Source: Zopfochytrium polystomum (lineage: Eukaryota; Chytridiomycota; Chytridiomycetes; Chytridiales; Chytridiaceae). Taken from it: a DNA stretch of 64,000 nucleotides. Shown here piece by piece: positions 51,564 to 61,959 of this stretch. The translations under genes were made by a program, and so were the position numbers. The stretch spans positions 1 through 64,000 of the forward strand of contig JAIVFJ010000262.1 of the NCBI GenBank assembly GCA_025765615.1, given 5' to 3'. How positions within the stretch are numbered: the stretch's first letter is position 1; each line of letters begins with the position of its first letter. The notes beneath the pieces are model-generated. The model was not told the origin of the DNA and made no database searches. It worked only from the letters and a program-made list of their open reading frames with translations.

Positions 51564-52968
51564 TCTGTTTTTTCTTTTTTTTTCTTTCTTTTCTTTCTTC
51601 TGTTTGTTTGTTTGGTGGTCGGCGGCTCACATGTGAGTGTGTGGCGTGAGTGTGTGTGTGTGGTTGGTTGTTTGTGCGTAAATTTATTTCCTTTTTCGCT
51701 AGGGTTAGTTTTTTTCGTCTGTTCTGTCCCCCCAGCCGCACCTTTGGTTTCGAGAGAGACTGATTGCACCCGACAGACAGACAGAGAGACAGAGAGACAG
51801 AGAGACAAACATCCAGGCAAACAGGGAGGAGCACAAACAGACAGACCGACAAACGTGGCAGAAAGAGGCAGGCTGCAGGCGGCTGGAGACAGTCAGATTG
51901 ACAAAGTCAATCAATACTTGGGCCATAAGTTTATGCGCAGCATGAGGACAATTCGGGAAGCTGCACTTCCTTTTTCGTCGAAACAAAAGGAAACAACTGC
52001 ACCACCGCATAATTCCGACGATGTTGTGTCAGTCGATCGGTCTGCCCCCTCAACGCCTGAAACAACTATCCAAACAAACATAGGTTTTGGACGAAGAGAG
52101 AGCAAGTCTCTTTCGGCCCCTGCCCCATGGCCACCAGCCACCCTGAACCTACGTAAAGACATAATAGAAAACCACACTAAAAAAAAAAAAGAAAAAAAAG
52201 CAAATTAACCAGGGATACCCGTCAAACTGAAAACAAAAAAAAAAAAAAAAAGAAGAGAAAAAATGATTAAAGGCAAAGCCTTCAATGGATATTGGTAGTA
52301 CCTGGAATGAAAGGAGAGTGGCATGCCACAATGAAGATTGTGTGGCCGGCCACCTAGAGAGTGACCAACGAAGTTCGTGGTGCTAGCCCTGAGCCACTGA
52401 CACACTGACAGACAATGAAGGACAGAAAGAGAGAGAAGTCGTGATCTTACAGCACACCCACACTGGCAAACCCAGAACCTCAGACAAACTGAGTGCTGCC
52501 CACGTGGCCTTTGGCTGCTCATGCAGCAACCCATTGACTGCGACAAGCTTCAGTGAAACCACCTCTGTTGTGGATATGTTGGACTGACCCTCACCCTCAT
52601 ATTGGAATTAAGTGACGAAACGTCAGCAGGTCAAAATTTGAGCCTTTTGGTCTGCCAGTGGGATTTGGTTCCGTTACTGAAAGGGTTAACAGGACTTGGA
52701 GCCTAAAAGTGGCTTTGTGTACTGAAGTGGCTAGACGCAGTGCACAAAGCCATGGAAGAGACAGCCAGGCAGCTCGTGACTTGTTGGCCAGACTGCTGGC
52801 CAGACTGCGGCTCTTCGGCCTTTTAGGAGGAGGGCAAAGCATCAAGCCATAGAAAAGCCACATTTTATGAACTGAATCACTTTGAACTCAGCCAAAAAAC
52901 GAATGTTGGGTTTGTTAGGCATGAAATAGTGTCATAAGCTCGTCACGACGCGGCTTTGGTGGCCGCCT
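51305..52968. other. Long intergenic region, AT-rich, no confident gene
   Basis: GT array (51533-51560) in the 7TM-2 promoter, GAGACA repeats (51778-51810), A tracts near 52179-52250. The stretch 51890-52180 (IDKVNQYLGHKFMRSMRTIR on plus) has complex composition but no start or motif. The part 52260-52900 is less GC-rich and looks like old repeat or element DNA, without any recognised protein. Confidence 0.5.
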
Positions 52969-54060
52969 TCATCGATGATGCTGGTGTCTCCCGCAGCAAG
53001 AGACCATCCATGCCCCCTTCTTTATCAGCACCACACCTTTAAACGGAACATAACCCTCTGGTATCGAGTCTTGCGACGACGACGTTTTCGGCGGGGTTTT
53101 GAGCTGTCCCGTAGCTCGCTTCTTCACCGGTTCCGGCTCGACCAGCTCCCCCTTCCTCTTGAGGTACCGCCTCAAGACCTTAACCATGTCGAACTTCACC
53201 ACGTGGCCGAGCGCCGGCGCTACGTGGAATCCCTCCGTCTCCCCGGCCCCTAGTAGTAAGTGCCGTTCAGCACCACCGCGTTCCCGGCCTCGTCGTGCGC
53301 AAACTGCACCGCCGACTCGGGTGCGTCCGCCACGACGATCTGCGCCGTCTCGCTGCCGCCCTGCTCGCTGCCGCCGTCCATGACAGTCCGCGGTCGCTCG
53401 AGAAGCGTCGCGATCTGTCGGTCTTTGAACGAATCCAGGTCCCCCGTAACCCGCTGGAGCAGCTTCGCGGACAATGTAGTCCTTGATGTCGTATATGGGA
53501 AGCATGCCCTTGTCTCCTTTTCTAATAATAAGCTCAAACCGATGCTGGTCGTTGGCACCCGGAAACCGCTCTGTGAGTTTGATGAGAGAGACGCTGTACC
53601 CGAGGCAATCGCAGTCGTCCAATATCTTGAACTTGATGCGGCGGAACTCGGTCCTCGTCCCGTGGTCCATCGTGAGCGCGAACTCGATTTCAAACGGCGT
53701 ACTTTTTGGTCAGCAGTTTCAACGCCGCCCGCTTCAGCCCTTCCCCGTGCTGTCCGACCTGGTTCTCCCACTTCCGCGATCCCCCGAACCGCGTCAGCTG
53801 CTCCACCGACTGATCAGCGGCCCAAAGTTGGCAAACGACAGCGTCTTCTCCCGCGCCAAGATCTCGCCCAGGATCGCCTCCTCGTTGTGCAGCACGATCG
53901 AGTCGTCGCCAATCCAACTCACGGCGCCGACTCGCCCCGACTATCATAACGGCGCGTTCACCAGCTGCTACCGAAAGTGCCTCGCTGGCGCAAACGGTGG
54001 CTCGGCCTGTTTTGCCTCTTTAACTCGGCGATAGGGTCAAGTTGCGCATCCCCACGTTCC
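52969..54060 (-). pseudogene. Multiply frameshifted gene, unknown family
   Basis: Coherent protein sequence moves among all three minus frames. Pieces in order are SWIGDDSIVLHNEEAILGEI and LAREKTLSFANFGPLISRW (about 53920-53810), RKWENQVGQHGEGLKRAALK (to 53700), FEIEFALTMDHGTRTEFRR and FELIIRKGDKGMLPIYDIKD (to about 53480), TGDLDSFKDRQIATLLERP and QFAHDEAGNAVVLNGTYY (to 53250), and VVKFDMVKVLRRYLKRKGEL (about 53200-53140). At least four frame changes and several stops separate them, so it cannot make a full protein unless the assembly is wrong here. No family recognised. It stands head to head with the decayed gene at 54205-56063. Confidence 0.65.
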
Positions 54061-54204
54061 TAAAGCGCGCGGTCTCGCTGAATTGTTCACCTGGAGATCG
54101 ATTTGGCGCGCTCTCTTTGCTCGCAATCAATCTCGCTTAGAAGAAAGGAGTGAGCTGTTCAATCAAGAGGAGTCTTTTAAGGACAGACCGAACGAAGGCA
54201 GCCG

Positions 54205-56063
54205 GTGTCTGCCGTCGACTTAAACACAGCCAGCCAATTCAGACACAAAAACAAAAACCGAAAAAGGCAAGACGAAGAAAGATGCTCCTCCTCTTCATCG
54301 GCGTCTTCGTCGTCCTCTCCCGGTGGCTGGCGCCTGATCTGGGACCCAGCGAAGACCACCGTCGCCGCGGCCGTCAAGGGCGACCAGCTCTTCCTGCCCA
54401 ACGTCGCCCTCGGCCTGATCGTCACCGGCAAAGTCTGGCCCGTCGTCCTCCTCGGCCCCGAAGACAACGACAACGACGACGCCATCCACCCCGACCGACG
54501 CACGCCACAGGACCGTCGACTTCTTTCGCCGCGCCGTCCGCGACCCCCGCCGCCGTGCTCGGCCCGCTCGGCTACACTCAGCCCTGCGGCGTCGCTGCTA
54601 ACGTCCGCGACCTCTGCCTCACCTGCGACCGCCGCCTTCGACGACTCCGTCGACCTCGCAGACATGCGCCGCCTCGCCACCGTCCTCGTCGACGCCCTCG
54701 ACGACTCGCTCCTCCGTCGCTCACATCCACGCGTCCTTCTTCCCGCGCCTGCTCCTGCCGCGTCCTGCGCTTCGCCCCCGCCCGCTCGCTCGAGGACGAA
54801 GTCGGCCGCGTCGGTCGCCACGCCCCCGCGGCTGACGGCGTCGGCGGCTGCGACGACACGACGGCTAGGTACCGCCTGGACCCGCTGGACCTGTACCTCG
54901 AGCCGGCGAATTGCGCGCAGAGAGGCGGGAAGAATATGATATTTAGCTCGCAAGCGATGGCAGACTTACCAGGGCCATTCGCGAGTCGACGCTCTTTGAG
55001 GTCATGCTGGATGGGAATGATGTCGACGAGACTGGGGATGACGACCCTGACGCGTCCTCTGATCGCAGTCTCAATTACTGTGAATCGTCCCGCGCCCGTC
55101 GGAACAAAACTTCGCCGAGGATGGCGCCACTTTTGTTGAGCTGCCAGATGTCGACCCCCAGGCTGGTGTTGACCGCTGACAGTGAAGACTGGCTGCCCGG
55201 AGAAAGAGACTCCTCCATTGATCCCCGCTTGGTTGGCGTGTGAGCAACCTACGCGTCAATGACGACGAGATCCCGGAGAACGAGCGCCAGCGGCGAGTGA
55301 CACACCAACAGACCGGTTGACGACGACACCGAAAGCGCGAGCGACGTCGGTTCCGACGCTCCCAGCGGCCCTGCCTATTCCGATTCCGAGACGAGCTCGA
55401 TCCGGTCCGCCGGCGCAAGCGACTTGGTTGGCGCGGCGCGGAACGAGGCCAAGTGGGCCACGCCGCGACGGTTCCGCTCGATCAACTACGTCATTCGGCT
55501 CAACAAATTCGAGCCGACCGATGGGCGGTTCCGCCTCCACCGCGACACGCCGTAAACGGACGGTGCAAACAGACACATGTCCAATGCTCATCTACCCGTC
55601 GCCGGGCGAAACCGCCAACGGCGCGCGGACCATCTATGGCTGCGACGGCACGCGGCGGAAAGGAGAGGACAGAGGCGACGAGATGGGAAAGTACGTCGTG
55701 CAGAAAGTTGTGTCGGCGCAGTGTATCATCATTGATCAACGGTCGTTTCAATGTGCTTTTCGTGAACGACACCAACCGGCTGACCTCTTACAAATATCCG
55801 CACGAAGGCCGTTAGATCTTTGACAACGACGACGAACCGAACTTGATACTGTTTGAAAAGTGGTACGGTGGATTTCGCGGCGGACGGCACCAGGTACTGG
55901 TTCCCGTCCCCGCCATTCACGCAAAGAACCGTTCACGAGGGCCCTCTGGCCTCCAGCAGAATGTCCAAGGGTTCATCCGAGAATGTGCGATTGTGCTCGT
56001 CCTGGAATTTTGTGGTGGAGAAGAGGCTTCTCGTTCCTCATTTAAGGGTGGCCTCGATCTGAT
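54205..56063 (+). pseudogene. Multiply frameshifted gene, unknown family
   Basis: Protein-like segments appear in alternating plus frames: WRLIWDPAKTTVAAAVKGDQ with LFLPNVALGLIVTGKVWPVV (54330-54450), VDFFRRAVRDP and AAVLGPLGYTQPCGVAANVR, FDDSVDLADMRRLATVLVDA, LFEVMLDGNDVDETGDDD, FAEDGATFVELPDVDPQAG, WATPRRFRSINYVIRLNKFE, TCPMLIYPSPGETANG, FVNDTNRLTSYKYPHEGR and ADGTRYWFPSPPFTQRTV. More than five frame changes and several stops lie between them. No enzyme or domain motif recognised. It shares a possible promoter gap of about 150 bp with the divergent dead gene upstream. Decay of both neighbours suggests loss of a two-gene unit or a badly assembled stretch. Confidence 0.6.
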
Positions 56064-56569
56064 GCATGCGTTCGCGAGAGTTCCATGCCTAGTTTAGAAA
56101 ATCCAATAGAAAATAATGTTGTTTTTTTTTCTTTTTTTTTTTTTCTGGCGCAACAGCGAAGCCCATCGTGCCTCGACAAAAGAACAAAGAAAGAAGAGAA
56201 CGTGCCGCTGCCACCTTGCCCTTGCATTCCTTTTGAAAAGCGTTCCAGCCAAATTGGTGAGACACCGCAATCATGTATTTACGAGGTTCCTGGGTGGAAT
56301 CTTAATCCTTTCTTTATTTTTATTATTATTTTTATTTTTATTTTTTCATTTTCGGCTCCAGTGTCTGCGTCATAAGCAAACAAATCAATGAATGGGGCTC
56401 CGACAGACATGATTCCACTCAAAAAGGGAAAGAGTGCGCGGCATTGGTTGCTTGCTTTGGTTGATTGATTGTTTGATTGATTGTGATTCCACCTATATTT
56501 GGCCAAAGAGAAAGGGGACAGACAGGACAGACTGACAGACTGACAGACTGACTGATATCCAAAAAGAGG

Positions 56570-56604
<35 letters not shown>

Positions 56605-56711
56605 ACTCTTCGTTTATCTTGCCCCTCTCCAATCGTCCTCACGTCACCTCCACTCCTAGCATCACTCTCACCGATCGTCACCCCACTACCACTACCACCA
56701 CCGCCATCGTC
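56064..56711. other. Intergenic, 5' flank of secreted protein
   Basis: No gene seen. T-rich tracts near 56118-56144, TTTTATTATT repeats (56311-56348), and a GA array (56574-56599) that ends 110 bp before the next ATG. Confidence 0.7.
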
Positions 56712-58487
56712 ATGCGCCGACTTCAACTACTACTACCACTGCGACTTGCGGTGCGGCTCATCTCGCTTGCCGTGGCCATCATCGTCATCGCGGCCACGGC
56801 TACCACCGCCACCACAATGCCGCGCAACCTGCGCTTCCGCGCTGTCGCTCCCGCCACCGCACCTCAGGATCCGCAATCGCTCTTGTCGCCGTCGTCGTCG
56901 TCGTCTGGGCTTCCGACGACGACCCTCTCGCCGTCCAACACAATGTCAATCCCGGCCCTCGCCGGCGACTCCCTCGCCCTCACCCTCGAGTACGCCTCGG
57001 ACCACTCGATGGTGAACCTCGCCGAGCGGCCCGACCTCGTGCTCTCCGCCTATTGCAACCAGGCCCTCGGAACACTGAACGTGACCATGTCCGCCGCCGC
57101 CGCCGCTGACGCCGCTACGTGGGAGCTCCCTCTCGTCATCATCCTCCAGGCCGCGTCGTGCGGCGTGCTTCCGATGCCCGACGCGTGCATGGACGACGGC
57201 ACCGCTGATGCCGTTGCCGCGGGCTCTGCCAACAGCGACGGATGCATGGGCACGCCGTGTGCCACCGACGACGACTGCATGGGCACCTTGATGTGCGACG
57301 ACGTCGGCAGCGTGTGCGTTCCGCAGCCCGATCTCGTCTTTTTCAACGTCACCGAACCCTTCATCGCGGGACCCGTACCCGTTCCTGCGTCCCCATCGAA
57401 CGCCACCGTTGGCTTCTACGGTCGTCCCCTTAACTCGACCGAGGTTCACTCCGCCCTTACTGCCACGTTGTTCCAGTACACCAGCATCAGCCCGACGACG
57501 ACGACCGAAGATCCTGCCACCAGCACCACAGACGGCAGTGGGCAGCTCCAAATCCGCCGGCGCCAGATCGCGGTCGGCACCAACGGCAACGCGCCGACGC
57601 TCACATGCGACGTGCTCAAGTGGGGCTTCGTACCCAACGGCTTCTCGTGCACCGGCGGGCCTCCTCGCACCGCCACCGTCTCGGCGTCGGTCCCCATCAA
57701 CGACACCGCCGTCACGTTAGGCCTTCAGCTGACCACCTCGGCCTCCTTCACCTTTTCTGGCGGCGTCAACACCGCATCCGGCACCGGCATCGGCCTGTCC
57801 TGGCCCTCGTGGACTGCCGACGCCACCCTCTCGCTCACCCTTTCCCAAATCATGCCCCTCAAACAGACCTTCTCCACGACCATCCCCATCCCCGACCTCG
57901 GCGTCTCAACCACCGGCACCTGGGGCACCCTCGCCGTCGGCGTCTATGCAGTCCCATCCATCACCCTCGAAGCCTCCCAGCTGGCCGCCACACTCTCCCT
58001 CCCCGTCACCGCCAACTTTGGCCCGGGCAACCTCGGCATCGGCACCGGCAACTACGCCCCCGCGCCGGCAAACCCCAACGCCCCGCCGACCGTCGCCGTC
58101 GGCACCCCGTCCCTCTCCGTCTCGGGTGCCCTCACCGCAACCCCCGAGCTCAAGCTGAAGGTCGGCGCAACCCTCGACCTCGCAGGACTCGCCGGCTTCA
58201 TCGGATCCTCCCACGCCCTGCAGGCCGACCTCTTCGCCGCCGCCCGCGTCGCCGCGCAGGTCGCCGTCGGCGCCGCCGCCGCCCCCGCTTGCGCCGCCGC
58301 CGCAGCCGCAAGCAAGAGCGCGGTCTCTGCCGTAGGCGGGCAGATCTCGGCCGCCTACGGGTACGAGGTCGGCGCGGAGTGGGCGTTCCCGGCGCAGCTG
58401 GCTGCGCTGGGAGTCAAGACCGGTGGGACCTTCGACTTTGTAGGCGGGCCCGGCGCGCCGAACGTGTTGGCGATGCAGTGCTTTTGA
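56712..58487 (+). CDS. Secreted Ala/Thr-rich protein, unknown function
   Basis: Single exon, 591 residues. The N-terminus (MRRLQLLLPLRLAVRLISLA, then VAIIVIAATATTATT) is a signal peptide or signal anchor. A Cys cluster at about residues 155-200 (CGVLPMPDACMDDG, CMGTPCATDDDCMGTLMCDD, VCVP) resembles a small disulphide module with Dickkopf-like Cys spacing. Later parts are beta-rich and repetitive: SFTFSGGVNTASGTGIGLSW, LSLTLSQIMPLKQTFSTTIP, ITLEASQLAATLSLPVTANF and LSVSGALTATPELKLKVGAT. An Ala-rich helix region and FDFVGGPGAPNVLAMQCF end the protein. Many N-x-T sites fit secretion. Possibly a cell-wall or adhesive matrix protein. No family named. Confidence 0.72.
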   Translation: MRRLQLLLPLRLAVRLISLAVAIIVIAATATTATTMPRNLRFRAVAPATAPQDPQSLLSPSSSSSGLPTTTLSPSNTMSIPALAGDSLALTLEYASDHSMVNLAERPDLVLSAYCNQALGTLNVTMSAAAAADAATWELPLVIILQAASCGVLPMPDACMDDGTADAVAAGSANSDGCMGTPCATDDDCMGTLMCDDVGSVCVPQPDLVFFNVTEPFIAGPVPVPASPSNATVGFYGRPLNSTEVHSALTATLFQYTSISPTTTTEDPATSTTDGSGQLQIRRRQIAVGTNGNAPTLTCDVLKWGFVPNGFSCTGGPPRTATVSASVPINDTAVTLGLQLTTSASFTFSGGVNTASGTGIGLSWPSWTADATLSLTLSQIMPLKQTFSTTIPIPDLGVSTTGTWGTLAVGVYAVPSITLEASQLAATLSLPVTANFGPGNLGIGTGNYAPAPANPNAPPTVAVGTPSLSVSGALTATPELKLKVGATLDLAGLAGFIGSSHALQADLFAAARVAAQVAVGAAAAPACAAAAAASKSAVSAVGGQISAAYGYEVGAEWAFPAQLAALGVKTGGTFDFVGGPGAPNVLAMQCF

Positions 58488-59214
58488 ATGACCGGCTTGT
58501 TTTCATCCTGTTCTTTTCTCTCTCTCTCTCTCTCTTTTTTTTTTTTTTTTTTTGTTTACCCCGCGCTTTCTGTGTTTGCAATGGTGGGTTTAAACACCCA
58601 GCCCACCCCTGCTTTCCCCAGTATGTCATTTCCCGGTTTAGTGTTTGGCCCCAGGCATCTTTTTTGACTTTTTCACATCGCTTTTTGCTTTTAACCTGTT
58701 TCGCCATCCTGTCGCGCGCGCCGTTGTGGATAGACTTGCTCGTTGATGCGTCCCCTCTGTCCCATGTCCGAACGGTCCTGTTCCCTCCATAGACTTTTCC
58801 GACCCAAAACTGCGATTATTTCTGTTCTCGCGTTTGTAATGCCCTAGTTCCTCCAGACGCCCTACGCGTAATCGTACAAAAAAAAAATATACATGTACAT
58901 GTAGTACATACAGTTTCAGAAAAGTAAATGTTGCATCAAAGATTTGAAGTTCACAAAATACGATCATTAGCCTTCGTTCCATCCATCCCCCACCGCCCCA
59001 AGCACAAACGATTGCGACTCTCGCATCGCACTCCCTGTTTTTCACGCGCAGGCAGCAACTTCAGTCGCCGGTTGCAAATACGATTCTCTTGGAGCCGAGC
59101 CATGGTTTTTCCTTGTTCGACTGGGGAAGGCATGGTTAGTGGGGTTTTGGTTACAGGCCTTTTCACGTTTCACGTCTCGGAGCAAACCAAGCAGGGAAAG
59201 GACCGCGACGGATG

Positions 59215-59303
<89 letters not shown>

Positions 59304-59707
59304 GTGGTGAGTGTTAATTGGGATATTCCCGGCTGTTTGTCTTCATTGGTCGCGCCACCTCGTACCACCCCCTCATTTTTGTCTCCCAGATGAAAAAGAA
59401 CTCTTCAGGCGAGCTTTGTCTTCAAACGGTTGGGCAGGCCGAGCTCCGCAGCTGCTGCTGCCGGCGCGTCTGGTTGCTTTTGGTTGCAGGACGAATGGCG
59501 GACCATGAGCGTGTGGTGGAGTTTACCGTGCAACTTTGTCGCAGGGCGGGAGGCGGCGTGGGCGGCGTGGGTGGTGGCAGTTGGCGACAGCGGATCCAAG
59601 TCGGCGCAGCCAGGCGGCACGCCAGAAGCTTTGACGCTCGTCGTCGGCCTGCTGGGGAACCTCACTTGAAATGCTAAATACTTTCCACTGCGTGTTCAGC
59701 GCCATAA
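58488..59707. other. Intergenic with (GA)n array
   Basis: No confident gene. T20 tract near 58532-58551, GA array (59218-59306), and GC-rich unique sequence (59400-59670) open in several frames but without motifs. Confidence 0.55.
59218..59306. repeat. (GA)n microsatellite
   Basis: Almost perfect GA array of about 90 bp. Confidence 0.96.
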
Positions 59708-59905
59708 TCAAATGAAACAATCAACTTTATTCTTTGCTCTTATGGAAAGATGCTTCACCTGAACAATGATGTTTCTGGGCATTTCCACCACTACCCAAGA
59801 CCTGCCACCACCAGTTTTGACTTGTCCAATCGCACCCTTCACAAGCCTCATGTCAATAACAACCTTTTCTCCAATTCTGAAATCACTGGCAAGTGAAGTT
59901 TAGCC
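59708..59905 (-). pseudogene. Orphan exon or element fragment (integrase-tail-like)
   Basis: On the minus strand an open frame reads SDFRIGEKVVIDMRLVKGAI, then GQVKTGGGRSWVVVEMPRN and IIVQVKHLS before a TGA at 59708-59710. It is bounded upstream by TAA or by possible acceptors (TTGCCAG, TTTCAG). The short beta-rich pattern IGEKVVI...GQVK...RSWVVVEM resembles the SH3-like tail of retroelement integrases. The surrounding DNA is much AT-richer than the genes. No start codon or partner exon was found. Confidence 0.3.
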
Positions 59906-60056
59906 ACAAGTTCTGCTGTTCCCTTCTCTTACTCGGACCTTCCTCAAACTTATTGCTTTATTTGCTTTTTTTTTTACATTTGTTTCGTTCTCCTCTCATC
60001 ATTGGTTGGCTTTATGTGCAGGGTAGATGCCTGATGACCCTGTAAGTCTTTAGTGC

Positions 60057-60388
60057 ATGGGGTGGGTTTGCACCGGCACATTCAGCGACTACCTCAACGT
60101 GGCGGAGCCTCGACGCGACATCGTGATGCTGCCGGCGTCCGGCTACCTCGCCGTCGGTTTCCGCTCGACAACTCGGGCACGTGGCTCATGTACTGCCACA
60201 TTGCGTTCCACGAAAGCTAAGGGCTGTTGCTGTGGTTTGTCGAAAGGTACAGCGACATCAGGGGACACGTGGGCGTCGACGCCGCGTGGAGCCAGGCGTG
60301 CTCGAAGTGGAAGGCGTACATTAAGAACCATGAGTCACCGCGATGGATGACTCGGGCATCTGTGGGGAAGTGGCGCAAAAAAAGGTAG
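60057..60388 (+). pseudogene. Multicopper oxidase (laccase-type) C-terminal fragment
   Basis: The first frame gives EPRRDIVMLPASGYLAVGFR. After a frame change the next reads LDNSGTWLMYCHIAFHES, a TAA stop, then GLLLWFVERYSDIRGHVGVD and WSQACSKWKAYIKNHE. This is the last cupredoxin domain of a multicopper oxidase, where the copper ligands lie in HCHIxxHxxxGL. Here the first His of that motif is Tyr, a stop follows, and the upstream three quarters of the gene are absent. It is a truncated, dead copy. Ferroxidase-type members share the motif, so the substrate class is open. Confidence 0.82.
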
Positions 60389-61959
60389 GAGAGTTAGCCC
60401 CCTAAGGCATTCCTTTCTCCCTTCGCCTTTTGCTTACACCATTTCTTACCGTCTTCTCTGCTATACGCCCTATTTTTTCTTCTTTTTAGGGTTTTTTATT
60501 TTCGCACCACAACCATCCCAGGCATTGCCTTCCCCTTCTCCGTCCATCTCCTCTGCTCCCTTCATTCTACATTTCCTCTCGTCAGAATCTCAACACAATG
60601 AATTCAAAGAAGTAACAATCAGAGAGCGATCTCGCCGAAACAACGTGCCCAGTAACAACGTAAATGAGGCTTATACATTTACACAGTTTTCCTATTTTGG
60701 TGACTTTCAAATTCCTCTGATTCGACTCTCTGAGGAGCACCTTCTGGAGCCCCCCTGACCCGAAAGAATCAGCTCGATGGAGAAGACGATCTGGAGAATG
60801 GCTCGGAGGCGATGCGTGGCCGTATGGGCAAACCCGACGTCAAGTTGCTGCGGCCGTCGAACAATTTGGGTGAAGGAAGGAAGGCAAATCGAGGCGGGTC
60901 ACCATCCCGCGATGACTGCTGGTGCTGCGAGGGCATTGGGAAGTCTCGAAGGCGGATGCTTTGTGAGGTTGCACGACGGCTCAGGTGAATGCTGGGGGGC
61001 ACTTCCCTCATAGAGTTCATTGTCGCGCCGTCGGTGTTGACATTTCCGAGAAGTCGTGCAGGATTTGTGGCACAGCTTGGTTGCACAGGAAATTGCGACG
61101 CAGCTATGAGGCTTGAAATTTGCGCCTTGGCCGTTTGCTGGGGTGGCAGTGTGCGAGGGTTGGCGTTTAGGGTCAGGGTGCTCATTATTAATGCATGCGA
61201 CAGGGGATGGAGGTGGCTTCGCGACGGTGTGGAAGCCTGGCGCGTAGCTCCCTAACCCCTGGCGGAAGATGGGCGTGCGACCCCCAGGGCAAAAGTAGCA
61301 CCTCACGAGGATGGGATGGAACGGGATGGGACAGCGTGGGGTGTAAGGCTTGGTGCGCGGGACGGCTGGATGGCGGGAAGTCGGGTGACAAGAGTGTGTA
61401 TTGCCTTCCCCCCCCCCGGAGAAAATCAACCAACCAACGACGAAAAAGGCAACGAACCAAAAAAAAAAGAGAGAAGAAAAAAAAGCGGCCATGTGGAGGC
61501 AGAGAAAAGCGTTGCGTGGGAGTGGACACAAGACACAGCAGGTAAAAGAAGACACAAACTGACAGGTGGGGCCTCCCAAAACAGGAAGCCGCCAGAAAAC
61601 CCAGACAGAAAGCCCCCCAGAAACCAAGGAAGCGACCCACGCTTCCACAACGGGTTGCCCGATTAAACTACGCATTTGATACATTCTCTATGGGGCAGAA
61701 CTGCTTTTGCCTGGTGCTGCGGGCAAAGAGCGGACCGGCTGTCCAATTTCGCTGTAAATCTTTGTTTGTTTTGCGACAATTTTCGCCACACGAACGAACC
61801 AATTTCGAACAAGGGAGGGAATTGCGTGAATGCAAAGCAAGAGCCAAAAGCAAAATCTGGCGAGTTCGCGAAGACAAGCGGCGCGCCGCCGCCGCCCCCA
61901 CCGTCCTTCAGCAATTCGTCGACCTCGTCGCGACAGCTCCTTCCTACTGTTGCAGTAGA
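60389..61959. other. Intergenic with small uncertain ORFs
   Basis: A minus-strand ATG frame of 138 codons (61185-60769) encodes a Ser/Pro-rich disordered protein (MSTLTLNANPRTLPPQQTAK) with no motif. A plus frame at about 60590-60758 (TQFSYFGDFQIPLIRLSEEH) has complex composition but no partner. Missing 5' exons of the lectin gene could lie near its right end. Confidence 0.4.

Noticed and set aside
60769..61185. 138-codon minus ORF as a gene
   Set aside because: Has an ATG but is low-complexity Ser/Pro sequence with no splice or family support; mentioned only in the intergenic entry.
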